Below are positions 1-15,030 of a stretch of 64,000 bases of DNA, piece after piece (position 1 is the first letter of the stretch; each line of letters starts with the position of its first letter). Below the pieces are notes generated by a model. That model worked only from the letters and a program-made list of their open reading frames with translations, was not told the DNA's origin and did no database searches. The stretch comes from Microbacterium sp. T32. Its GTDB lineage: Bacteria; Actinomycetota; Actinomycetes; Actinomycetales; Microbacteriaceae. The position numbers and the translations under genes are program-made. The stretch lies in NCBI RefSeq assembly GCF_001619615.1, contig NZ_LQQP01000011.1:1-64000 (forward strand), given 5' to 3'.

Positions 1-76
1 CGTGCAGAAGCTCGGCAAGGTGCCCTCCGTCTTGGCCCGTGATGCCCGTGACCAGTGCCCTCTTGCTTGCAGCCAT
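1..76 (-). CDS. gmd: GDP-mannose 4,6-dehydratase, N-terminal fragment (runs off window)
   Basis: Only the first 25 codons are inside the window. The frame starts at an ATG at 74-76 and reads MAASKRALVTGITGQDGGHL and onward. The TGITGQDGxxLAELL stretch is the Rossmann glycine-rich NADP-binding start of GDP-mannose 4,6-dehydratases, the first step from GDP-mannose to GDP-fucose, GDP-rhamnose or other deoxysugars for surface polysaccharides. An AGAGGGA purine run precedes the start. Another extended SDR sugar-nucleotide dehydratase is possible because only the N-terminus is visible. Confidence 0.75.
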   Translation of the reverse strand, partial: MAASKRALVTGITGQDGGHLAELLH

Positions 77-174
77 CTGTGATCCCTCTTCTCGACGGCA
101 TGACCGACGTCCGATCAACGCCCCTGCCCAGCGTACCGGGGGCGCCGCACGTCCCGCGCCGAGCGCCGGCTTCG

Positions 175-6723
<6,549 letters not shown>

Positions 6724-6734
6724 GAGGGGCTCCC

Positions 6735-7763
6735 ATGGATTTCGGCGTCGTCCTGCAGACCAACCCGCCCGCGGCCCGCACGGTGCAGCTCGCGCAGCTC
6801 GCCGAGGCGCACGGCTTCAGCCACGTGTGGACGTTCGACTCGCACCTGCTGTGGCAGGAGCCGTACGTCGTGCACTCGGCGATCCTCGCGGCCACGCGTC
6901 GGGTCACGGTGGGCCCGTTCGTCACGAACCCCGCGACCCGCGACTGGACCGTCACGGCATCCACGTTCGCGACCCTCAACGAGATGTACGGCAACCGCAC
7001 GATCTGCGGTATCGGCCGCGGTGACTCCGCGGTGCGCGTCACCAACGGTCGCCCGACGACGCTGAAGGCGCTGCGGGAGTCGATCCACGTCATCCGCGAG
7101 CTCGGCAACTCCCGCGCCGTCGAGTACAACGGGGCGACGCTGCAGTTCCCGTGGAGCCGCGGATCGAAGCTCGACGTGTGGGTCGCCGCCTACGGTCCGC
7201 TCGCGCTCAAGCTCACCGGAGAGGTCGGCGACGGCTTCATCCTGCAGCTCGCCGACCTCGACATCGCGGAGTGGATGATCACGACGGTCCGCCGGGCCGC
7301 GGAGAACGTCGGCCGCGACCCCGACGAGATCGCGTTCTGCGTCGCCGCCCCCATGTACATCGGCGAGGACACACCGGAGAGCCGCGCGCACATGATCGAG
7401 CAGTGCCGCTGGTTCGGCGGCATGGTCGGCAACCATGTGGCCGACATCGTCGCGAAGTACGGGGAGGGCTCGGACGTCCCCGCGGCGCTCACCGACTACA
7501 TCGCGGGACGCACGGGCTACGACTACAACTCGCACGGCAAGAGCAGCAACGACCACGTCGACTTCGTCCCCGACGAGATCGTGGAGCGGTTCTGCGTGCT
7601 CGGCACCGCGGAGGAGCACATCGCCAAGCTCGAGAAGCTGCGGGCGCTGGGCGTCACGCAGTTCGCCGGCTACCTCCAGCACGACAACAAGGAGGAGACG
7701 ATGCGGGTCTACGGCGAGACCGTCATCCCCGCGCTCACTCCCCCGGTGACGGCGAAGTGGTGA
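6735..7763 (+). CDS. LLM-class flavin/F420-dependent oxidoreductase (TIGR03842-like)
   Basis: A 342-aa luciferase-like TIM-barrel oxidoreductase. The opening MDFGVVLQTNPPAARTVQ, the TFDSHLLWQEPYV segment and IGRGDSAVR are typical of the LLM subgroup I know as the CPS_4043/TIGR03842 family, often next to hydantoinase and ABC genes. Cofactor (F420 or FMN) and substrate are unknown. Position between the hydantoinase and the importer suggests it prepares the ring substrate, for example by reducing or oxidising a pyrimidine. The GTG of the next gene overlaps the stop by 4 nt (GTGA). Confidence 0.85.
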   Translation: MDFGVVLQTNPPAARTVQLAQLAEAHGFSHVWTFDSHLLWQEPYVVHSAILAATRRVTVGPFVTNPATRDWTVTASTFATLNEMYGNRTICGIGRGDSAVRVTNGRPTTLKALRESIHVIRELGNSRAVEYNGATLQFPWSRGSKLDVWVAAYGPLALKLTGEVGDGFILQLADLDIAEWMITTVRRAAENVGRDPDEIAFCVAAPMYIGEDTPESRAHMIEQCRWFGGMVGNHVADIVAKYGEGSDVPAALTDYIAGRTGYDYNSHGKSSNDHVDFVPDEIVERFCVLGTAEEHIAKLEKLRALGVTQFAGYLQHDNKEETMRVYGETVIPALTPPVTAKW

Positions 7764-8733
7764 CCGATCAGGCGATCGCCCCGGGGTCGGTGACCTCGAT
7801 CGTCCCCGACGACGGCGGTGGGATGCCACGCGCCCGCCGCCGTCGCGGTGTCGGCCTCGCTCGCGTGGGCTGGGGCGTCGCCGGGGTCGCCGCGGTCGTG
7901 GCGCTGTGGGAGCTGTACAAGCTGCTCGGGCCCGCCGAAGGCGTCACCGTCGGCGGCGACGGCTCCGCGGGATCCGGCGTCATCCTGCTCCCCCGCACGC
8001 ACGACCGGGCCATGCCGCACGTGTGGGACATGATCGCGCGGATGTTCGCGCCGACCAGCGGCGGTGACACCCCGCCCCTGATCGTCTCGGTGCTCGAAGC
8101 CGCCGGGACGACCCTGGGCCTCGCTGCCCTGGGGTGGCTCATCGGCGTCGTGGTCGGTGGCATCCTGGGCATCGTCATGCAGCGCTGGCGGCTCGTGGAG
8201 TGGGGCCTGCTGCCGTGGATCGTGGTGAGCCAGATCGTCCCGCTCATCGCCTTCGCCCCCGTCGTCAACGCGCTCGGCAACCAGATCGACCGCGCCGGGG
8301 TCTTCCCGTGGCCGCAGTGGTTCTCGGTCGCGCTGATCGCCTCGTACCTGGCGTTCTTCCCGGTCGCCATCGGCATGCTGCGCGGCCTCGAAGCCCCCGA
8401 CGCGCTGCACCTCGACCTGTTCCACGCGGGAGCAGCCGGCTGGTGGGCGACACTGATCCACCTTCGGCTCCCCGCCGCCGTGCCGCACCTGCTGCCCGCC
8501 CTGCGGCTCGCGGCCGCGTCCGCCGTCGTCGGTGCCGTGGTCGCCGAGGTGTCGATCGGGCTGCGCGGCGGCATCGGCCGCATGCTCATCCAGCTCGCAG
8601 GACAAGCCTCATCCGACCCCGCGGCCCCCTGGGCGCCGACGTTCGGCACCGTCGCCATCGGGCTCGTCGCCGCCGCGGGCGTCGCGCTCATCGGTGCGAC
8701 TCTGCACCGTTTCCGTCGCGGAGAGGAGATCCG

Positions 8734-8737
<4 letters not shown>
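7760..8737 (+). CDS. ABC transporter permease (NMT1/THI5-type importer), long N-terminus
   Basis: This 325-aa inner-membrane permease of the SsuC/ThiX type has about six hydrophobic segments starting near residue 35. Its BPD_transp_1 core carries the EAA-like loop around FPVAIGMLRGLEAPD. An extra segment between the first and second helices (about residues 55-110) is longer than usual. The GTG start overlaps the LLM stop as GTGA, and its own stop overlaps the ATPase start as ATGA. It probably pairs with the second permease as a heterodimer. Confidence 0.88.
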
Positions 8738-9521
<784 letters not shown>

Positions 9522-9525
<4 letters not shown>

Positions 9526-10304
9526 CCGCCACCCGACTCCCGGCCTGGCTGCGGTTCGCGGCGCCCGTCGCCGTCGGGCTCCTCGGGCTCGGCGTGTGGT
9601 TCGCGTACGTCGCCTCGGGCAGCGCCCCGCGGATGCTTCCCGATCCCGGTGCGATCCTCGGCGAGTTCGTCGGCAGATTCCCGCTCATCGTGGATGCCGC
9701 CGCGATCACCGGCACCAACGCGCTGGTGGGCCTCGTCGCCGGCACCGTCCTCGCCGTCGCGCTGGCCGCCCTGGCCGCGACCTGGCGCCCCGTGGACGGC
9801 ATGACCGCTCCCCTGGTCGCCGCGCTCGCCGTCGTGCCGATCGTGGCGATCACCCCGATCCTCAACACGATGTTCGGCGCCTCCAGCCAGTTCGGGCGCG
9901 AGGCGGTCGCCGCCATCGCGGCCTTCGTCCCGGTGTTCGTCAACACGCTCCGAGGGCTGCGGCAGACGCGTCCGGTGCAGCGCGACCTGTTCCGCGCGAC
10001 CGCGGCGTCGGGCGCGCAGACGTTCCGCTTCCTCACCCTCCCCACCGCACTGCCGTACCTGCTCACCGGCATCCGCGTCGCCGCGTCCCTCGCGGTGATC
10101 TCCGCCCTCGTCGCCGAGTACTTCGGCGGCCCCTCCGACGGCATCGGCACCGCCATCGCCACGTACGCGAAGTCGGGGCGCGCCGCCCTCGCCTGGGCGT
10201 TCGTGGGCGGCGGCATCGTGATCGGTCTCGTCTTCTTCCTCGTCACCTCGCTGCTCGAACGCGTCGTCGCACGGCGCCTCGGTGCGGGGCGTCCGCCGGC
10301 CTGA
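9522..10304 (+). CDS. ABC transporter permease (second subunit)
   Basis: A 260-aa permease with six predicted membrane segments and the EAA loop in FVNTLRGLRQTRPVQRDLFRA. It overlaps the ATPase gene by 4 nt. Two different permeases in one NMT1-type importer are known in the family, and here they flank the ATPase gene. Confidence 0.9.
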
Positions 10305-10384
10305 CCGGCATCCTTCCCGTCCGCCCTCGACAGAACAGGTTCCACCGCTCCACACCTGCACCACCCGCACCCGAAAGGACTCCC

Positions 10385-11557
10385 ATGACATACAGCACAC
10401 GCCGCGCCCTCAGCGCGGCCGCGGGGATCGCCGTGGCATCCCTCGCCCTCTCCGCCTGCGCCGGCGGTTCCAGCGCGCCCGCCGAATCGAGCGCCGACTT
10501 CACGCCGCTGACCTCGGTCAAGCTGCAGCTGCAGTGGCTGCCGCAGGCGCAGTTCGCCGGCTACTACGTCGCCCTCGACAAGGGGTACTTCCAGGAGGAG
10601 GGCTTCGACAAGGTCGACGTCGTCCCCTCCGGCGGCGACATCGTCCCGCAGGACGCGCTCGTCGCCGGTGACGTCGACTTCGCCGTCGCGTGGGTGCCGA
10701 AGGTCCTCGGCACCATGGAGAACCAGGGCGTCGAGCTCACCGACATCGCCCAGGTGTTCCAGAAGTCCGGCACGACCCAGGTGTCGTGGAAGGACTCGGG
10801 CATCACCAAGGTCGACGACTTCGAGGGCAAGCGCATCGGCTCGTGGGGCTTCGGCAACGAGTGGGAGATCTTCGCCGCGATGGCCGACAAGGGCCTGGAT
10901 GCCACGACGGTCAAGATCACGACCCAGGACTTCTCGATGAACGCGCTCCTGGACAAGGACGTGGATGCCGCCCAGGCGATGACCTACAACGAGCTCGCGC
11001 AGCTGCTCGAGACGGTCGACCCCGCCACCGGGAAGCTGTACACGATGGACGACATCAACGTCATCTCGTACGAGGACACCGCCGGCGCCATGCTCCAGGA
11101 CGCCATCTGGGCCGACACGAAGCGCCTCGCCGACGACCCCGCCTACGCGGACGCCGCCACGCGCTTCCTCAAGGCCGTCATCAAGGGCTGGGTCTTCGCG
11201 CGCGACAACCCCACGGAGGCCGCGGACATCACGTACAAGGCCGCGACCGCCCCCGGCGTGAGCGCCTTCCCCGTCGGACCGACCCACCAGCTGTGGCAGA
11301 TGAACGAAGTCAACAAGCTCATCTGGACCGGCGGCGACTTCGGCGTCGTCGACTCCGCCGCGTGGGACAAGACCGTCAAGGGCGCGCTCGCCGCGAAGAA
11401 CCAGGACGGTCTCAACCTCATCACCACCGAGCCCCCGGCGTCGGCGTACTCGAACGACTACATCCAGAAGGCGCTGAGCGCGCTGAAGGACGAGGGCGTC
11501 ACCGTGGACGGCGACTACACGCCGATCGACGTCACCCTCACCGAGGGCGGCCAGTAA
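10385..11557 (+). CDS. NMT1/THI5-like substrate-binding lipoprotein
   Basis: A 390-aa extracytoplasmic binding protein. The signal peptide ends in lipobox LSAC with Cys25. The mature start LTSVKLQLQWLPQAQFAGYYVALDKGYF is the classic NMT1/THI5 (ThiY, taurine, pyrimidine) pattern, where QLQW and the AGYY loop line the ligand pocket. It is the last gene of the operon, 80 nt after the permease and ahead of a strong terminator. The ligand is probably a pyrimidine, hydantoin or related heterocycle, given the catabolic genes upstream. Confidence 0.9.
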   Translation: MTYSTRRALSAAAGIAVASLALSACAGGSSAPAESSADFTPLTSVKLQLQWLPQAQFAGYYVALDKGYFQEEGFDKVDVVPSGGDIVPQDALVAGDVDFAVAWVPKVLGTMENQGVELTDIAQVFQKSGTTQVSWKDSGITKVDDFEGKRIGSWGFGNEWEIFAAMADKGLDATTVKITTQDFSMNALLDKDVDAAQAMTYNELAQLLETVDPATGKLYTMDDINVISYEDTAGAMLQDAIWADTKRLADDPAYADAATRFLKAVIKGWVFARDNPTEAADITYKAATAPGVSAFPVGPTHQLWQMNEVNKLIWTGGDFGVVDSAAWDKTVKGALAAKNQDGLNLITTEPPASAYSNDYIQKALSALKDEGVTVDGDYTPIDVTLTEGGQ

Positions 11558-11562
11558 CCGTC

Positions 11563-11594
11563 CGCGGGGCGGCCGGGATTCCGGCCGCCCCGCG
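11563..11594 (+). terminator. Intrinsic terminator of the pyrimidine/hydantoin operon
   Basis: A perfect 14-bp GC stem (arms CGCGGGGCGGCCGG and its complement) with loop GATT lies 5 nt after the stop and is followed by TTCCCCCTCTTT. Confidence 0.85.
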
Positions 11595-11633
11595 TTCCCC
11601 CTCTTTCCCGGAACGGCGTGGTTGACTACCCGG

Positions 11634-12881
11634 ATGACGCAGCCCCCCGCGCAGCACGCGCGCCGTAAGCCCGAGTCCGGGTGGCGCCGTGGAGCGAAGA
11701 CCCTGGCGATCGCGTTGACCGTCGCTGTCGTCGCCGCCGTCGCCGTCGGCGGCTTCTACGCCTGGTCGTTGACCGAGCGCCTGCAGGAGGCCGCGGTCCC
11801 ACTCAAGGACGCCCCCGAGCAGCCACCGGCCCTGAGCACGTACGACCAGCCGTTCTCGCTCCTCGTCGTCGGCACCGACGAGTGCGACGACGAGGTGAAA
11901 CAGGCCTTCGGCGCCCGGTGCAGCGACCCGGGGAACGAGGGCTCGCGCAACGACGTCAACATGCTGCTGCACGTCTCCACCAACCCGCGCCGGGTGACCG
12001 TCGTGTCGTTCCCGCGCGACCTGCAGATCCCGATCCCCGCCTGCACCGGCACCGACGGGTCGGAGTTCGGGGGCGCGTCCAAGGCCCCGATCAACAGCGC
12101 GTACGAGGACGGCGGTCTCTCGTGCGTCGCCGACACCGTCTCGCAACTGAGCGGCCAGAGCATCCCCTTCGCCGCCAAGGTCAGCTTCGGCAACGTCGTC
12201 AACATCACGGACGCGATCGGCGGCGTCGAGGTCTGCATCGGTGGCGAGGGGATCGACGATCCGGATGCCGGTATCGACTGGCCGCCCGGACCGCGGGTCG
12301 TCACGGGGTACGACGCTCTGGCGTTCCTGCGCACCCGCAAGGGCATCGGCGACGGAAGCGACCTCGCCCGCATCGGCAACCAGCAGCAGTACCTCTCGCG
12401 GCTAGTGAACAAGCTCCGCAGCGACGAGGTGCTCTCCAACCCCGCGACGCTCATCACGCTCGCCAACACCGCGGTCAACAACATCACGCCGAGCCAGAGC
12501 CTCGCCGACCCGATCCGCATCGCGCAGCTCGCCTACACGCTCAAGGACGTGCCGTTCGACGACATCACGTTCGTGCAGTACCCCGTCGTCGACGACCCCG
12601 CCGACCCGAACCGCGTGATCCCCGACGAGGCCTCCGCCGCGATCCTGTGGGACGCGCTCGACCGTAACGCCGCGCTCACGCTCACGGGCGAGGCGGGGGC
12701 GAACGGCGGCGTGATCGCCGATCCGTCGGTGCCCACCCCCTCCCCGACGGAGACCGCCCCGGATGCCGGGACGCCGGATCCCTCGGCGAGCGCGAGCGCC
12801 GGCCCGGGCACGGTCGACCTCCCAAGCAACATCAGCGGATCCAAGGCCGACCAGGCCACGTGCTCCGCCGGGAACGGCTGA
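11634..12881 (+). CDS. LytR-CpsA-Psr (LCP) family cell-wall glycopolymer ligase
   Basis: A 415-aa membrane-anchored LCP protein with one transmembrane helix (about residues 22-42) and the LCP domain outside. It shows VVGTDE, the arginine-rich SRNDVNMLLHVS and VSFPRDLQIPIP, followed by the INSAYEDGG and AFLRTRK segments that bind polyprenyl pyrophosphate. LCP enzymes transfer glycopolymers from lipid carriers to peptidoglycan. The C-terminus ends in a Pro/Ser/Thr-rich tail. ATG 11634 was chosen, but an in-frame TTG at 11622 with a nearby GGAACGG is possible. Confidence 0.88.
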   Translation: MTQPPAQHARRKPESGWRRGAKTLAIALTVAVVAAVAVGGFYAWSLTERLQEAAVPLKDAPEQPPALSTYDQPFSLLVVGTDECDDEVKQAFGARCSDPGNEGSRNDVNMLLHVSTNPRRVTVVSFPRDLQIPIPACTGTDGSEFGGASKAPINSAYEDGGLSCVADTVSQLSGQSIPFAAKVSFGNVVNITDAIGGVEVCIGGEGIDDPDAGIDWPPGPRVVTGYDALAFLRTRKGIGDGSDLARIGNQQQYLSRLVNKLRSDEVLSNPATLITLANTAVNNITPSQSLADPIRIAQLAYTLKDVPFDDITFVQYPVVDDPADPNRVIPDEASAAILWDALDRNAALTLTGEAGANGGVIADPSVPTPSPTETAPDAGTPDPSASASAGPGTVDLPSNISGSKADQATCSAGNG

Positions 12882-12887
12882 CCGGGG

Positions 12888-13634
12888 TCAGTCGAGGTGC
12901 GCGGCGACGTAGGCCGCCATCGCGTCCCGCACGACCCGGGCCTGCTCCGCGCCGCCGAAGTTCGCGGCGAAGCGGGGATCGTCCACGTACAGGTCGCCGA
13001 GACCGCGGTAGGCCTCGGCCCCCGGCACACGCCCCCACTGCTCGGCGATCCAGGCGTAGTGGGTGCGGATGAGGTCCTGGAACTCCGTGGCATCCGGAGC
13101 CAGGCCGCGCTCCGCGGCTCGTCTCACGGCCGCGATCACGTCGTGGCCGTGCGCGTCGTCGGCCCGGCGTTCGGCGGGGCTCATCGCGGCGCGGCGAGCG
13201 GCACTGCGCTCCCACGCGTCGTCTCCCCAGCGTTCCCGCACCTCGCTCTCCCAGCGCGAGTCGTCGACCCCCGCGAGGACATCGTCGATGTCCATGTCCT
13301 TCCCTTCTTCCAGCGCGGCGAGGGCGTTCCTCACCGCCGTGATGCGGCGCTCCATCCCGGAACGCGCCTCCTCGAGCGCGGCGACGTGCGCGCGCATGGT
13401 CTCGCCGAGCGACTGCTCGTCGGCGAGCGCCCGGGCGATGTCGGGCACCGGCAGGCCGAGGGCGCGCAGGGCGCGAATCCGGTACAGGCGCGCGATCTCC
13501 GTCTCGCCGTAGAAGCGATAGCCGTTCGCGGCGACGCGGGACGGGCGGAGCAGCCCGACGCTCTCGTAGTGACGGAGCGTGCGGCTGGTCACCCCGGCTG
13601 CGCGGGCGACCTCGGCGATGGGCCATTCGTTCAT
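12888..13634 (-). CDS. TipA-like MerR regulator with TipAS effector domain
   Basis: A 248-aa regulator with an N-terminal MerR helix-turn-helix (VARAAGVTSRTLRHYESVGLL), a coiled-coil dimerisation helix (about residues 80-115) and a C-terminal TipAS-type drug-binding domain (WGxxAW to the end). TipA-class proteins activate on thiopeptide or other amphipathic antibiotics. The gene converges with the LCP gene (6-nt gap). Its start at 13634 is seven nt from a -10-like CACAGT, and a MerR-type dyad lies upstream, so autoregulation is likely. Confidence 0.9.
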   Translation of the reverse strand: MNEWPIAEVARAAGVTSRTLRHYESVGLLRPSRVAANGYRFYGETEIARLYRIRALRALGLPVPDIARALADEQSLGETMRAHVAALEEARSGMERRITAVRNALAALEEGKDMDIDDVLAGVDDSRWESEVRERWGDDAWERSAARRAAMSPAERRADDAHGHDVIAAVRRAAERGLAPDATEFQDLIRTHYAWIAEQWGRVPGAEAYRGLGDLYVDDPRFAANFGGAEQARVVRDAMAAYVAAHLD

Positions 13635-13651
13635 GGCATCCACTGTGTCGG

Positions 13652-13672
13652 TTGACGTAACGGAAGAGTCAA
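13652..13672 (-). promoter_or_regulatory. MerR-type operator / -35 dyad upstream of the TipA-like gene
   Basis: TTGAC and GTCAA face each other across 11 nt, and the minus-strand copy begins TTGACTC. This arrangement is typical of the stretched-spacer promoters bound by MerR/TipA proteins. The -10-like CACAGT lies at 13642-13647. Confidence 0.55.
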
Positions 13673-13722
13673 GCCCGGAAGGGATCCTCCCGACCGCGCG
13701 CGCGATACGCCACGATCGAGGG

Positions 13723-14895
13723 GTGAGGAACATCGCGCGGTCGACGATCCTGCTCCTGCTCTCCGCCGTGGTGCTGACGGGCTGCGTTCCAGAACCGGCT
13801 CCGACGCCGTCCGTGAACCCGGCGACGCAGACACCCACTCCCACGCCCAGCCCGACCCCGACCCCGGATCCGCTCGCCGGACTCAGCCTCGAGGACAAGG
13901 TGGGGCAGATGTTCATGGTCGGGACGTCGGTGAACGGCGCCGACGCGACGACGGTCGCCGCGGTGCGCGACGACCACATCGGCGGCATCTTCCTCCAGGG
14001 ACGTTCGGATGCGGGCATCGCGGCCACCGCCGACCTCGTCCGCGGCTTCACCTCTCTCGTCCCCGCCGGGCGTCCTGCGCTGTGGGTGTCGACGGACCAG
14101 GAGGGCGGCGACGTCCAAGTGCTCTCCGGGCCCGGGTTCGATGGCATCCCGTCCGCTCTCGACCAGGGGCAGCAGGATGCCGCCACGCTCCGCGCGAATG
14201 CCGCGACGTGGGGTCGCCAACTCGCTGAGGCGGGGGTGAACATGAACCTCGCGCCCGTCGCCGACGTCGTCACGAGCCCTGAGACCGCCGGGAGCAACCC
14301 GCCGATCGGGCAACTGAACCGCGAGTACGGCTACGACGCCGCGACGGTCGCCGCCAAGGCCGGCGCGTTCGCGCAGGGGATGCGCGACGGCGGCGTGCTC
14401 CCGACGTTCAAGCACTTCCCCGGACTCGGGCACGTGGGTGAGAACACCGACACGTCCTCCGGGGTGACCGACGACTTCGTCACCGCCGACGGCCCCGACG
14501 TCGGGGTGTACTCCACGGTGCTGAAGAAGGGCCCGGCGGTCGCGATGCTGTCCACCGCGATCTACGCCAAGATCGACCCCAACGCGCCCGCGGCGTTCTC
14601 GCCGACGGTGGTCGGGGTGCTCCGCGGCCGGGTGGGCTTCGACGGCGTGATCACGACCGACGACCTCTCCGCCGCGCAGCAGGTGCAGCCCTGGTCGCCC
14701 GCCGACCGCGCGACGCTGGCGGTCGCCGCCGGCGTGGACCTGCTGCTGGTCTCCGCCGACCCGTCGGTGTACCCCGAGATGCGGCAGGCCGTGCTGGCGC
14801 GCGCGCAGGCCGACCCCGCGTTCGCCGCGAACGTGGATGCCGCCGCCCGCCGCGTGCTTGCCGCGAAGGCAGCGATGCCGTCCCCGGACGCGTGA
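13723..14895 (+). CDS. Glycoside hydrolase family 3 lipoprotein (NagZ/LpqI-like)
   Basis: A 390-aa secreted lipoprotein. The signal peptide ends in LTGC (Cys21) and is followed by a Pro/Thr-rich linker. The GH3 barrel shows DQEGGDVQ, KHFPGLGHVGENTDTS and GVITTDDLS, where the Asp of TTDDL is the expected nucleophile. The usual NagZ KHFPGxG...DSH acid/base histidine is not seen; the site reads DTS. It likely cleaves beta-N-acetylglucosaminyl bonds of muropeptides or a related substrate. GTG 13723 was chosen for the signal peptide. The stop codon lies inside a 65-bp palindrome. Confidence 0.87.
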   Translation: MRNIARSTILLLLSAVVLTGCVPEPAPTPSVNPATQTPTPTPSPTPTPDPLAGLSLEDKVGQMFMVGTSVNGADATTVAAVRDDHIGGIFLQGRSDAGIAATADLVRGFTSLVPAGRPALWVSTDQEGGDVQVLSGPGFDGIPSALDQGQQDAATLRANAATWGRQLAEAGVNMNLAPVADVVTSPETAGSNPPIGQLNREYGYDAATVAAKAGAFAQGMRDGGVLPTFKHFPGLGHVGENTDTSSGVTDDFVTADGPDVGVYSTVLKKGPAVAMLSTAIYAKIDPNAPAAFSPTVVGVLRGRVGFDGVITTDDLSAAQQVQPWSPADRATLAVAAGVDLLLVSADPSVYPEMRQAVLARAQADPAFAANVDAAARRVLAAKAAMPSPDA

Positions 14896-14953
14896 GGGGT
14901 CAATATTTGTCGCTTCCGGGCTCCCGAAGCGACAAATATTGACCCCTCACGCG
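14889..14953. repeat. Palindromic element, family B, copy 1
   Basis: Perfect 28-bp inverted arms (CGCGTGAGGGGTCAATATTT and onward) surround a 9-nt loop. The TGA in the left arm is the stop of the GH3 gene. Closely related copies lie at 19211 and 20695. It could act as a terminator, but no U-run follows the stem. Confidence 0.9.
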
Positions 14954-15030
14954 GGTGCGGGCGGAGGCGCAAGGGGCGCGGGGCGTCAGTGCGGCGCGGC
15001 CGACCTCACGCCGCGATAGGCTGAAAGGCT

